A stretch of DNA of 64,000 nt, from NCBI RefSeq assembly GCF_014633365.1, contig NC_068351.1, forward strand, positions 26,322,366 through 26,386,365, in the 5' to 3' direction. Origin of the DNA: Diospyros lotus (taxonomy: Eukaryota; Streptophyta; Magnoliopsida; Ericales; Ebenaceae). Positions 35,045 to 47,300 of this stretch are shown here, one piece after another; the first letter of the stretch is position 1; each line of letters opens with the position of its first letter. The notes beneath the pieces were generated by a model. It saw only the letters and a program-made list of their open reading frames with translations. It was not told the origin of the DNA and ran no database searches. Both the position numbers and the translations under genes were made by a program.

Positions 35045-35172
35045 GAGGTTCGAGTCAAAGTCTCCCGTACACACATAGGATGTTGGGTAGAGCTAGGACC
35101 TGAGTCTATTATTTGGGTAGGTTAGACCCAAGTAGATATTATTTTTCTGACCCTATGTGGTGATGCAGGAAG

Positions 35173-35328
35173 ATGAGTGGTAGAAGAGGACGACCACGTA
35201 CCCGCGATCAGACTGGTACAGCTCATAATGAGATTCCTGAGCAGACCCATGAGACGCCTGGAGAGATTACTAGAGATGAGTATCGTCGAGAGATGGATGA
35301 GATGAGAGGTATGCTGACGGGGCTGTAA
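35173..35328 (+). CDS. gag: Tekay-type gag N-terminal fragment
   Basis: An ATG 128 bp after the PBS opens a frame of 51 codons. It starts MSGRRGRPRTRDQ, a basic leader typical of Del/Tekay Gag, then an acidic stretch (EITRDEYRREMDEMRGM). The last codons and the stop at 35326-35328 come from the Cassandra LTR inserted at 35324. The rest of gag does not reappear on the other side of Cassandra. Only a remnant, but start and orientation agree with the PBS. Confidence 0.75.
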   Translation: MSGRRGRPRTRDQTGTAHNEIPEQTHETPGEITRDEYRREMDEMRGMLTGL

Positions 35329-35549
35329 TACCCCGAGAGCCCAGAGAAGTTAGAATATATCGAGGTTAGTGTAAGAAAGGAAACAACACCAGCTGGATAC
35401 CTTTTGGGCTAAATGTTGGCAAAGAACTCCCAAGTTAAGCGTGCTTGACCTGGGGTAATCCAGGGATGGGTGACCCCCCTAGGAAGTTCGTGTAGGCCCA
35501 TCAGGATAAGTTGTTCCGGTCCTTCCTATCGCTCGATCGGGATGTTACA
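35324..35549 (+). repeat. Cassandra LTR1
   Basis: 226 bp. It shares AGGTTAG, AAAGGAAAC and CTCGATCGGG with LTR3. Its 5S-like part reads CCCCTAGGAAG where LTR2 and LTR3 keep CCCCTGGGAAG. Confidence 0.92.
35433..35489 (+). promoter_or_regulatory. 5S rRNA-like pol III internal promoter in LTR1
   Basis: AGTTAAGCGTGCTTG (5S box A) and GGATGGGTGACCCCCC (intermediate element/box C region) lie in the same order and close spacing as in plant 5S genes. In Cassandra this is thought to give pol III transcription. It is not a 5S gene. Confidence 0.85.
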
Positions 35550-35736
35550 GGTGGTATCAGAGCCGACCCTTGGCAAAGGCGGTCCGATGAGGGCGGGGAG
35601 TGGCGCCGGGGCTTGAGGGCCTGTACAAGGAGCGGCTTCTGGCAGGCTTCTAGGATGGCAGCCCCCAAGGGGAGAAGGTCTGGGACCAGTTGTAAGGTCG
35701 CATGACGAGGACGTCATGTGCTTAAGGGGGGGAGAA
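35550..35736 (+). other. Cassandra internal domain 1 (187 bp)
   Basis: PBS TGGTATCAGAGCC at 35552-35564, then GC-rich non-coding sequence, then the polypurine tract AAGGGGGGGAGAA before LTR2. Its first part differs from internal domain 2 but its last 65 bp or so match. Confidence 0.9.
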
Positions 35737-35962
35737 TGTAATACCCCGAGGGCCCAGAGAAGTTAGAATATATCGAGGATAGTGTAAGAAATAAAACAAC
35801 ATCAGCTGGATACCTTTTGGGCTGAATGTTGGCAAAGAACTCCCAAGTTAAGCGTGCTTGACCTGGGGTAATCCAGGGATGGGTGACCCCCCTGGGAAGT
35901 TCGCGTAGGCCCATCAGGGTAAGTTGTTCCGGTTCTTCCTATCGCTCGAGCGGGATGTTACA
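35737..35962 (+). repeat. Cassandra LTR2 (middle)
   Basis: 226 bp, with its own variants: GAGGGCCC, GAGGATAG, AAATAAAAC, CTCGAGCGGG. A 5S-like region lies at 35846-35902. Confidence 0.92.
35846..35902 (+). promoter_or_regulatory. 5S rRNA-like pol III internal promoter in LTR2
   Basis: Box A AGTTAAGCGTGCTTG at 35846-35860 and GGATGGGTGACC at 35877-35888, followed by CCTGGGAAG. Confidence 0.85.
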
Positions 35963-36170
35963 GGTGGTATCAGAGCCTACCCGAGGCTCTGAGCGCGGTG
36001 GTGGGGCAAACCTCAGCGAGGAGGCTGAGTCCCGATGGGGGTGTGAGGCCCCTATGGGGGGTGCCTGTAGGCATCTTAAGCGAATCCCACATCGGCCATG
36101 CACGGGGGGAGATCTGGGACCAGTTGTAAGGTCGCATGACGAGGACGTCATGTGCTTAAGGGGGGGAGAA
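35963..36170 (+). other. Cassandra internal domain 2 (208 bp)
   Basis: PBS TGGTATCAGAGCC at 35965-35977, a middle unlike domain 1, ATCCCACATCG at 36084-36094, and the shared 3' end with its polypurine tract. Confidence 0.9.
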
Positions 36171-36396
36171 TGTAATACCCCGAGAGCCCAGAGAAGTTAG
36201 AATATATCGAGGTTAGTGTAAGAAAGGAAACAACACCAGTTGGATACTTTTTGGGCTGAATGTTGGCAAAGAACTCCCAAGTTAAGCGTGCTTGACCTGG
36301 GGTAATCCAGGGATGGGTGACCCCCCTGGGAAGTTCGTGTAGGCCCATCAGGATAAGTTGTTCCGGTCCTTCCTATCGCTCGATCGGGATGTTACA
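36171..36396 (+). repeat. Cassandra LTR3
   Basis: 226 bp, close to LTR1. It ends GATGTTACA and is followed at once by satellite GTTTCCGATCAG. Confidence 0.92.
36280..36336 (+). promoter_or_regulatory. 5S rRNA-like pol III internal promoter in LTR3
   Basis: Box A at 36280-36294 and GGATGGGTGACCCCCCTGGG from 36311. Confidence 0.85.
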
Positions 36397-39300
36397 GTTT
36401 CCGATCAGATTTTTTTTTTATATCATAACAATCGTATAGAAATTCTTGTTCAGATCAAATAATTTTTTTTGATGAGGTTACGGAGCACTCCCTGCAATCG
36501 ATTCGGTTACTCATAACTATACTGAAAATCACGTTAAACCTCTAATCTTGTGAATATTTCAATTACACTTCCAAATAAAATTACACTTAAAAATCATATG
36601 AAATTATCTTCATTCCACCATTGAAAATTTAAAAAAAAAAGAAATTTTTTGTGCAACCAATCGAGGGAAAAATGAAGAAATTACACTTACGCCCGACTAT
36701 TCGATTTGATCTCTAATACTTTTGTTTCAACATGAAACAACCAAAAGGTTGTTCAACTAAATAAATTAAAGCGTATTTCGGGTTGTATTGACTTTTCGTA
36801 AATGAATTACGACAATTCGACTTTTGTGCCGGAGTTTTAGCTGCACAAAAAACTGTTTCCGATCAGATTTTTTTCGATGTCATAATAAATGTATAGACAT
36901 TATTGTTCAGATCATATAATTTTTCTTAGATATCTTGGTTACGGAGCACTCCTTATAATCGATCCGGTTACTCATAATTGTACCAAAATTCACGTTAAAC
37001 AACCAATCTTGCGAATATTTCAATTACACTTCCAAATAAAATTATACTTCAAAACCATATGAAATTATCTTCATTCCACCATTGAAAATTTTAAAAAAAA
37101 AAAAGAAATTTTTTTTTCGACCAATCACGGTATAAACGAATAAATTACTCTTACGTCCGATTGGTCAATTTGATCGCTAATAGTTTTGTTTCAACATGAA
37201 ACAACCAAAAGGTTGTTCAACTAACTAAATTAAGGTGTATTCCGAGTTTTATTATAACTTTTTGTAAATGAATTACGACAATTCGACTTTTGTGCAATAA
37301 TTTTAGCTACATAAAAAACTGTTTCTGATCAGATTTTTTTTGATGTCATAACAATAGTATAGAAATTCTTGTTCAGATAAATTAATTTTTTTTTCATATC
37401 TTGGTTACAGAGCACACCCTGCAATCAATTCGATTACTCATAATTGTGCCAAAAATCACGTTAAACCCCTAATCTTGTGAATATTTCAATTACATTTCCA
37501 AATAAAATTACACATAAAATCCATATGAATTATCTTCAATCCACCATTGAAATTTTTTTAAAAAAAAAGGAAATTTTTTTTGCGACCAATCACTAGAAAA
37601 ATGAAGAAATTACACTAACGCCCGACTGTTCGATTTGATCTCTAATACTTTTGTTTCAACATGAAACAACCAAAAGGTTGTTCAACTAACTAAATTAAGG
37701 TGTATTCCGAGTTTTATTATAACTTTTTTTAAATGAATTACGACGATTCGACTTTTGTGACGGAATTTTAGCTGCACAACAAACTATTTTCGATCAGATT
37801 TTTTTTTATGTCATAACAATCGTATATAAATTCTTGTTCAGATCAAATAATTTTTTTTAGATATCTTGGTTACGGAGCACTCCCTACAATAGATTCGGTT
37901 ACTCATAACTGTACCGAAAATCACGTTAAACCCCTAATCTTGTGAATATCTCAATTACACTTAAAATGTATTCTAGGTTGTATTGACTTTTCGTAAATGA
38001 ATTACGTCTATTCGACTTTTGTGCCGGAGTTTTAGCTGCACAAAAAACTGTTTCCGATCAGATTTTTTTCGATGTCATAATAATTTTATAGAAATTTTGT
38101 TCAGATCATATAATTTTTTTTAGATATCTTGGTTACGGAGCACTCCCTACAATCGTTTCGGTACTCATAATTGTAACAAAAGTTACGTTACACCCCTAAG
38201 CTTGTGAATATTTCAATTACACTTTCAAATAAAATTAAACTTGTAAACCATATGAAATTATCTTCATTCCACCATTGAAAATTTAAAAAAAAAAAAGAAT
38301 TTTTTTTTTCGACCAATCACTGGAAAAATGAAGAAATTACTCTGACGCCCGATTGTTCAATTCGATTGCTAATATTATTGTTTCAACATGAAACAACCGA
38401 AAGGTTGTTCAAGTAACAAAATTAAGGCGTATTCCGATTTTTATTATAAGTTTTTGTAAATGAATTACGACGATTCGACTTTTGTGCAGGAATTTTAGCA
38501 GCGCAAAAAAGGGTTTCCGATCAGATTTTTTTTGATGTCATAACGATCTTATTGAAATTCCAATTCAGATCAATTAATTTTTTTTTGATATCTTGGTTAC
38601 AGAGCACACCCTACAATCGATTCGATTACTTATAATTGTGCCAAAAATCACGTTAAACAGCTAAACTTGTGAATATTTCAATTACTTTTCCAAATAAAAT
38701 TACACATAAAATCCATATGAATTATCTTCAATCCACCATTAAAACATAAAAAAAAAAAAAAATAGGAAATTTTTTTTGCGACCAATCACGGGAAAAATGA
38801 AGAAATTACAATAATGCCCGACTGTTCGATTTGATCTCTAATACTTTTGTTTCAATATGAAACAACCAAAAGATTGTTCAACCAACTAAATTAAGGTGTA
38901 TTCCGAGTTTTATTATAGTTTTTTGTAAATGAATTACGACGATTCGACTTCTGTGCCGGAATTTTAGCTGCAGAAAAAACTTTTTTTGATAAGATTTTTT
39001 TTGAAGTCATAACAATCGTATAGAAATTATTGTTCAGATCAAATAATTTTTTTTTAGATATCTTGGTTACAGAGCACTCCCTCCAATCGATTCGGTTACT
39101 CATAACTGTACCGAAAATTACGTTAAACCCCTAATCTGGTGAATATCTCAATTACACTTAAAGTGTATTCTAGGTTGTATTGACTTTTCGTAAATGAATT
39201 ACGACGATTCGAATTTTGTGCCGGAGTTTTAGCTGCACAAAACTATTTCCAATCAAATTTTTTTCGATGTCATAATAATTGTATAGACATTCTTGTTCAG

Positions 39301-42300
39301 ATCATAAAATTTTTTCTAGATATCTTGGTTACGGAGCACTCCCTACAATCGATTCGGTTGCTCATAATTGTACCGAAATTCACGTTAAACAACCAATCTT
39401 GCGAATATTTCAATTACACTTCCAAATAAAATTACACTTCAAAACCATATGAAATTATCTTCATTCCACCATCGAAAATTTTAAAAAAAAAAAGAATTTT
39501 TTTTTCGACCGATCACGGGAAAAATGAAGAAATTACTCTTACGCCCGATTGGTCAATTTGATCGCTAATATGTTTTTTTTCAACATGAAACAACCAAAAC
39601 GTTGTTCAACTAACTAAATTAAGGTGTATTCCGAGTTTTATTATAACTTTTTGTAAATGAATTACGACGATTCGACTTTTGTGCCGGAATTTTAGCTGCA
39701 CAAAAAACTGTTTCCGATCAGATTTTTTTTTATGTCGTAACAATCGTATAGAAATTTTTGTTCAAATCAAATAATTTTTTTTTGATATCTTGTTTACGGA
39801 GCACTCCCTGCAATCGATTCTGTTACTCATAACTATACCAAAAATCACGTTAAACCCTTAATCTTGTGAATATTTCAATTACACTTAAAAATCATATGAA
39901 ATTATCTTCATTCCACCATTGAAAATTTTAAAAAAAAAAAGAAATTTTTTTTGCAACCAATCACGGGAGAAATGAAGAAATTACACTTACGCCCGACTGT
40001 TCGATTTGATCTCTAATACTTTTGTTTCAACATGAAACAACCAAAAGGTTGTTCAACTAACTAAATTAAAGTGTATTCCGGGTTGTATTGATTTTTCGTA
40101 AATGAATTATGACGATTCGACTTTTGTGCCGGAGTTTTAGCTGCACAAAAAACTATTTCCGATCAGATTTTTTTCGATGTCATAATAATTGTATAGATAT
40201 TCTTGTTCAGATCATATAATTGTTTTTAGATATCTTGGTTACGGAGCACTCCCTACAATCGATTCGGTTACTCATAATTGTACCGAAATTCACGTTAAAC
40301 AACCAATCTTGCGAATATTTCAATTACACTTCCAAATAAAATTACACTTCAAAACCATATGAAATTATCTTCATTCCACCATTGAAAATTTAAAAAGAAA
40401 AGAAATTTTTTTTTTCGACTAATCACGATAAAAATGAATAAATTACTCTTACGCTTGATTGGTCAATTTGATCGCTAATATTTTTGTTTCAACATGAAAC
40501 AACCAAAAGGTTGTTCAACTAAATAAATTAAGGTGTATTTCGAGTTTTATTATAACTTTTTGTAAATGAATTACGACGATTCGACTTTTGTGCTGGAATT
40601 TAAGCTGCACAAAAAACTGTTTCCGATCAGATTTTTTTTATGTCATAACAATAGTATAGAAATTCTTGTTCAGATCAAATAATTTTTTTTTTATATCTTG
40701 GTTACGGAGCACTGCCTGCAATCGATTCGGTTACTCATAACTATACCGAAAATCACGTTAAACCTCTAATCCTGTGAATATTTAAATTACACTTCCAAAT
40801 AAAATTACACTTAAAAATCATATGAAATTATCTTCATTCCACCATTGAAAATTTAGAAAAAAGAAAGAAATTTTTTTTGCAACCAACCACGGGAAAAATG
40901 AAGAAATTACACTTACGCCTGACTGTTCGATTTGATCTCTAATACTTTTGTTTCAACATGAAACAACCAAAAGGTTGTTTAACTAACTAAATTAAAGTGT
41001 ATTCCAAGTTGTATTGACTTTTCGGAAATGAATTACGACAATTCGACTATTGTGCCCGAATTTTAGCTGGACAAAAAACTGTTTTCGATCAGATTTTTTT
41101 CGATGTCATAATAATTGTATAGAAATTTTGTTCAGATCATATAAATTTTTTTTAGATATCTTGGTTACGAAGCACTACCTACAATCTTTTCGGTAGTCAT
41201 AATTGTACTAAAAGTTACGTTAAACCCCTAATCTTGTGAATAATTCAATTACACTTCCAAATAAAATTACACTTCAAAACCGTAAGAAATTATCTTCATT
41301 CCACCATTGAAAATTTAAAAAAAAAAAGAAAATTTTTTGTCGACCAATCACGGGAAAAATGAAGAAATTACTCTTACGCCCAATTGTTCAATTCGATCAC
41401 TAATATTTTTGTTTCAACATGAAACAACCAAAAGGTTGTTCAACTAACGAAATTACGGCGTATTCCGATTTTTATTATAACTTTTTGTAAACGAATTATG
41501 ACGATTCGACTTTTGTGCCAGAATTTTAACTGCACAAAAAACTATTTCCGATAAGATTTTTTCGATATCATAATAACTGTATAGAAATTCTTGTTCAGAT
41601 CATATAATCTTTTTTAGATATCATGGTTACGGAGCACTCCCTACAACTGTTTCGGTAGTCATAATTGTACTAAAAGTTACGTTAAACCCCTAATCTTGTG
41701 AATATTTCAATTACACTTCCAAATAAAATTACACTTAAAAACCATATGAAATTATCTTCATTCCACCATTACAAATTAAAAAAAAAAAGGAAATTTTTTT
41801 TTCGACCAATCACGGGAAAAATGAAGAAATTACTCTTACGCCCGTTGGTCAATTTGATCGTTAATATTTTTGTTTCAACATGAAACAACCAAAAAGTAGT
41901 TCAACTAACTAAATTAAGGTGTATTCCGAGTATTATTATAACTTTTTGTAAATGAATTACGACGATTCGACCTTTGTGCCAAAATTTTTGATGCACAAAA
42001 AACTGTTTCCGATCAGATTTTTTTCGATGTGATAATAATGGTATAGAAATTCTTGTTCAAGTCATATAATTGTTTTTAGATATCTTGGTTACGGACACTT
42101 CCTACAATCGATTCAGCTACTCATATTTGTACCAAAAGTCACGTTAAACCCCTAATTTTGTGAATATTTCAATTACACTTCCAAATAAAATTACACTTAA
42201 AAATCATATGAAATTATCTTCATTCCACCGTTGAAAATTTAGAAAAAAAAGAAATCGACCAATCACGGGAAATATGAGGAAATTACTCTTACGCCCGATT

Positions 42301-43920
42301 GTTCAATTTGGTCGCTAATATTTTTGTTTCAACATGAAACAACCAAAAGGTGGTTCAACTAACTAAATTAAAGTGTATTCCAAGTTTTATTATAACTTTT
42401 TGTAAATCAATTACGACGATTAGACTTTTGTGCCGGGATTTTAACTGCACAAAAAACTGTTTCCGATCAGATTTTTTTCGATGTCATAACAATCGTATAG
42501 AAATTCTAGTTTAGATCATATAATTTTTTTTAGATATCTTGGTTAAGGAGCAGTCCCTGCAATCGATTTGGTTACTCATAACTGTAGCGAAATTCACGAT
42601 AAACAGTCAATCTTGTGAATATTTCAATTACACTTCCAAATAAAATTTCACTTAAAAACCATATTAAATTATCTTCATTCCTTCATTGAAAATTAAAAAA
42701 AAAAGAAAATATTTTTTTGACCAATCATGGGAAAAATAAAGAAATTACACTTACGTCCGACTGTTCGATTTGATCTCTAATACTTTTGTTTCAACATGAA
42801 ACAACCAAAAAGTTGTTCAACTAACTAAATTAAAGTGTATTCCGGGATTTATTAACATTTCTTAAATGAATTACGACGATTCGACTTTTAAGCCAGAATT
42901 TTAGCTGCACAAAAAACTGTTTCCGATCAGATTTTTTTCGATGTCTTATTAATTGTATAGAAATTATTGTTCAGATCATTTAATCTTTTTTTGATATCTT
43001 GGTTACGAAGCACTCCCTACAATCGTTTCTATTATTCATAATTCTACCAAAAGTTACGTTAAACCCCTAATCTTGTGAATATTTCAAATACACTTCCAAA
43101 TAAAATTACACTTAAAAACCATATTAAATTATCTTCATTCCACCATTGAAAATTTTTTTAAAAAAAAAAGAATTTTTTTTTGCGACAAATCACGGGAAAA
43201 ATGAAGAAATTACACATACGCCCGACTATTCCATTTGATCGCTAATACTTTTTTTTTCAACCTGAAACAACCAAAAGGTTGTTCAACTAACTAAATTAAA
43301 GTGTATTCCATGTTGTATTGACTTTTTGCAAATGAATTACGACGATTCAACTTTTGTGCTGAAATTTTAGCTGCCCAAAAAACTATTTCTGATCAGATTA
43401 ATTTTGATATCATAATAATCGTTTGGAAATTCTGGTTCAGATTATAGAATTTTTTTTTATATATCTTGGTTACGGAGCACTCCCTGCAATCGATTCGGTT
43501 TGCTCATAATTGTACCGAAAATCACGTTAAACGACAAATCTTGTGAATATTTCAATTACCCTTCCAAATAAAATTACACTTAAAAACCATATGAAATTAT
43601 CTTCATTCCACTATTAAAAATTAAAAAAAAAAAGAAATTTTTTTTTGACAAATCGCGGCAAAAGTGAAGAAATTACAGTTACGCCAGATTGTTCGATTTG
43701 ATCGCTAATACTTTTGTTTCAGCATGAAACAACCAAAAGGTTGTTCAACTAACAAGATTAAAGTGTATTCCGAGTTTTATTGACTTTTTGTAAGTGAATT
43801 ACGACGATTCGACTTTTGTGCTGGGATTTTAGCTACACAAAAAACTGTTTTCAATCAGATTTTTTTCGATATCATAACAATCGTATAGAAATTATGGTTC
43901 AGATCAAATAATTTTTTTTA

Positions 43921-44390
43921 GATATCTTGGTTACGGAGCACACTCTGCAATCGATTCGATTAGTCATAATTGTGCAAAAAATCACATTAAACCCCTAATC
44001 TTGTAAATATTTCAATTACACTTCCAAATAAAATTACACATAAAATCCGTATGAAATCATCTTCATTCCACCATTGAAATTTAAAAAAAAGAAAAGAAAT
44101 TTTTTTTGTGACCAATCACGGGAAAAATGAGGAAATTAAACTTAGGCCCGACTGTTCGATTTGTTCTCTAAAACTTTTGTTTCACCATGACACAACCAAA
44201 AGATTGTTCAACTAACTAAATTAAAGTGTATTCGGGGTTGTATTGACTTTTCGTAAATGAATTACGACGATTCGACTTTTGTGCCAGAATTTTAGCTGCA
44301 CAAAAAACTGTTTCCGATCAGATTTTTTTCGAAGTCATAATAATTGTATAGACATTATTGTTCAGATCATATAATTTTTTTTAGTTATCT
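43921..44390. repeat. Flanking monomer repeated at the other end of the trimer array
   Basis: This unit, with the rare GTTTCACCATGACACAACC, is nearly identical to 50404-50870, 6483 bp away (14 monomers). Confidence 0.78.
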
Positions 44391-47300
44391 TGGTTACGGA
44401 GCACACCCTGCAATCGATTCGGTTTGTTCATAATAGTATCGAAAATCTCGTTAAACAACAAATCTTGTGAATATTTCCATTACCCTTCCAAATAAAATTA
44501 CACATAAAAACCATATGAAATTATCTTCATTCCACCATTAAAAATTAAAAAAAAACAAAGAAATTTTTTTTTGACCAATCACGGCAAAAGTGAAGAAATT
44601 ACAATTATGCCAGATTGTTCGATTTAATTGCTGTTACTTTTGTTTCAACATGAAACAACCAAAAGGTTGTTCAACTAACTAAATTAAAGTGTATTCTGAG
44701 TATTATTATAACTTTTTTTAAATGAATTACGACGATTAGACCTTTGTGCCGTAATTTTAGCTGCACAAAAAACTGTTTCCAATCAGATTTTTTTCGATGT
44801 CATAATAATGGTATAGAAATTCTTGTTCAAATCATATAATTGTTTTTAGATATCTTGGTTACGGACACTCCCTACAATCGATTCGGTTACTCATATTTGT
44901 ATGAAAAGTCACGTTAAACCCCTAATTTTATGAATATTTCAATTACACTTCCAAATAAAATTACATTTAAAAACCATATGAAATTATCTTCATTCCACCA
45001 TTGAAAATGTAAAAAAAAAAAAAGAATTTTTTTTTTCAACCAATCATGGGAAAATGAAGAAATTACTCTTACGCCCGATTGTTCAATTTGGTCGCTAATA
45101 TTTTTGTTTCAACATGAAACAACCAAAAGGTGGTTCAACTAACTAAATTAAGGTGTATTCCGAGTGTCATTATAACGTTTTGTAAATGAATTATAACGAT
45201 TCGACTTTTGAGCCGGGATTTTAGCTGCACAAAAAACTATTTTCGATCAGATTTTTTTTGATGTCATAACAATTGTATAGAAATTTTGGTTCAGATCATA
45301 TAATTGTTTTTAGATATCTTGGTTATGGAGCACTCCCTGGAATCAATTCGGTTACTCATAACTGTACCGAAATTCACGTTAAATAGCCAATCTTGTGAAT
45401 ATTTCAATTACACTTCCAAATAAAATTACACTTAAAATCATATGAAATTATCTTCATTCCACCATTGAAAATTAAAAAAAAAAGAAAATATTTTTTCGAC
45501 CAATCACGGGAAAAATAAAGAAATTACACTTACGTTTGATTGTTTGATTTGATCGCTAATACTTTTGAATCAACATGAAACAACAAAAAGGTTGTTCAAG
45601 TAACTAAATAAAAGTGTATTCCGTGTTATATTGACTTTTTGCAGATGAATTACGACGATTCAACTTTTGTGCTGGAATTTTAGTTGCACAATAAATTGTT
45701 TCCGATAGGATTTTTTTGGACGTCACAATAATCATTTAGAAATTATGGTTCAGATCATAGAAATTTTTTTATATATCTTGGTTACGGAGCACTCCCTGCA
45801 ATCGATTCGGTTTGTTCATAATAGTACCGAAAATCTCGTTAAACAACAAATCTTGTGAATATTTCCATTACCCTTCCAAATAAAATTACACATAAAAACC
45901 ATATGAAATTATCTTCATTCCACCATTAAAAATTAAAAAAAATCAAAGAAATTTTTTTTTTGACCAATCACGGCAAAAGTGAAGAAATTACAATTACGCC
46001 AGATTGTTCGATTTGATTGCTGTTACTTTTGTTTCAACATGAAACAACCAAAAGGTTGTTCAACTAACTAAATTAAAGTGTATTCTGTGTATTATTATAA
46101 CTTTTTTTAAATGAATTACGACGATTAGACCTTTGTGCCGTAATTTTAGCTGCACAAAAAACTATTTCCGATTAGATTTTTTTCGATGTCATAATAATGG
46201 TATAGAAATTCTTGTCCAAGTCATATAATTGTTTTTAGATATCTTGGTTACGGACACTCCCTACAATCGATTCGGTTACTCATAATTGTATGAAAAGTCA
46301 CGTTAAACCCCTAATTTTATGAATATTTCAATTACACTTCCAAATAAAATTACATTTAAAAACCATATGAAATTATCTTCATTCCACCATTGAAAATTTA
46401 AAAAAAAAAAGAATTTTTTTTTTCGACCAATCACGGGAAAATGAAGAAATTACTCTTACGCCCGATTGTTCAATTTGGTCGCTAATATTTTTGTTTCAAC
46501 ATGAAACAACCAAAAGGTGGTTCAACTAACTAAATTAAGGTGTATTCCGAGTTTCATTATAACGTTTTGTAAATGAATTATGACGATTCGACTTTTGTGC
46601 CGGGATTTTAGCTGCACAAAAAACTGTTTTCGATCAGATTTTTTTTGATGTCATAACAATTGTATAGAAATTTTGGTTCATATCATATAATTTTTTTTAG
46701 ATATCTTGGTTACGGAGCACTCCCTGGAATCAATTCGGTTACTCATAACTGTACCGAAATTCACGTTAAATAGCCAATCTTGTGAATATTTCAATTACAC
46801 TTCCAAATAAAATTACACTTAAAACCATATGAAATTATCTTCATTCCACCATTGAAAATTAAAAAAAAAAAGAAAATATTTTTTCGACCAATCACGGGAA
46901 AAATAAAGAAATTACACTTACGTTTGATTGTTTGATTTGATCGCTAATACTTTTGAATCAACATGAAACAACAAAAAGGTTGTTCAAGTAACTAAATAAA
47001 AGTGTATTTCGTGTTATATTGACTTTTTGCAGATGAATTACGACGATTCAACTTTTGTGTTGGAATTTTAGCTGCACAAAAAATTGTTTTCGATAAGATT
47101 TTTTGGACGTCACAATAATCGCTTAGAAATTATGGTTCAGATCATAGAGATTTTTTTATATATCTTGGTTACGGAGCACTCCCTGTAATCGATTCGGTTT
47201 GTTCATAATAGTACCGAAAATCTCGTTAAACAACAAATCTTGTGAATATTTCCATTACCCTTCCAAATAAAATTACACATAAAAACCATATGAAATTATC

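Larger units (their letters stand above)
30989..35323 (-). mobile_element. Chimeric Tekay/Del-type chromovirus remains
   Basis: The left part (30989-35036) is a reversed element end: LTR, polypurine tract, and the pol 3' half with integrase and chromodomain. The right part (35032-35323) is in forward orientation: a methionine-type PBS and the first codons of gag. Protease, RT and most of RNase H and gag are absent. The two halves meet head-to-head at TGGTA. They could be one element rearranged on itself or two elements joined. Integrase motifs plus the C-terminal chromodomain support a Tekay-type chromovirus. Confidence 0.85.
35324..36396 (+). mobile_element. Cassandra TRIM, three-LTR tandem
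   Basis: A non-coding TRIM with LTRs carrying a 5S rRNA-like sequence, the hallmark of Cassandra. Structure: LTR1 35324-35549, internal 35550-35736, LTR2 35737-35962, internal 35963-36170, LTR3 36171-36396. All LTRs are 226 bp, TGTAATACC...GATGTTACA. Both internal parts start with the TGGTATCAGAGCC PBS and end with an AAGGGGGGGAGAA polypurine tract. LTR1 and LTR3 share variants that LTR2 lacks. The left flank is gag and the right flank is satellite, so no matching target-site duplication exists. Short ORFs within are not genes. Confidence 0.93.

Noticed and set aside
35433..36336. Three 5S rRNA genes
   Set aside because: Only the internal promoter region resembles 5S; flanks are TRIM LTRs with a PBS and polypurine tract, so these are Cassandra LTRs.
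35511..36348. Short ORFs on both strands in the Cassandra region
   Set aside because: They cross LTR and internal borders and repeat with the LTRs; Cassandra is non-coding.
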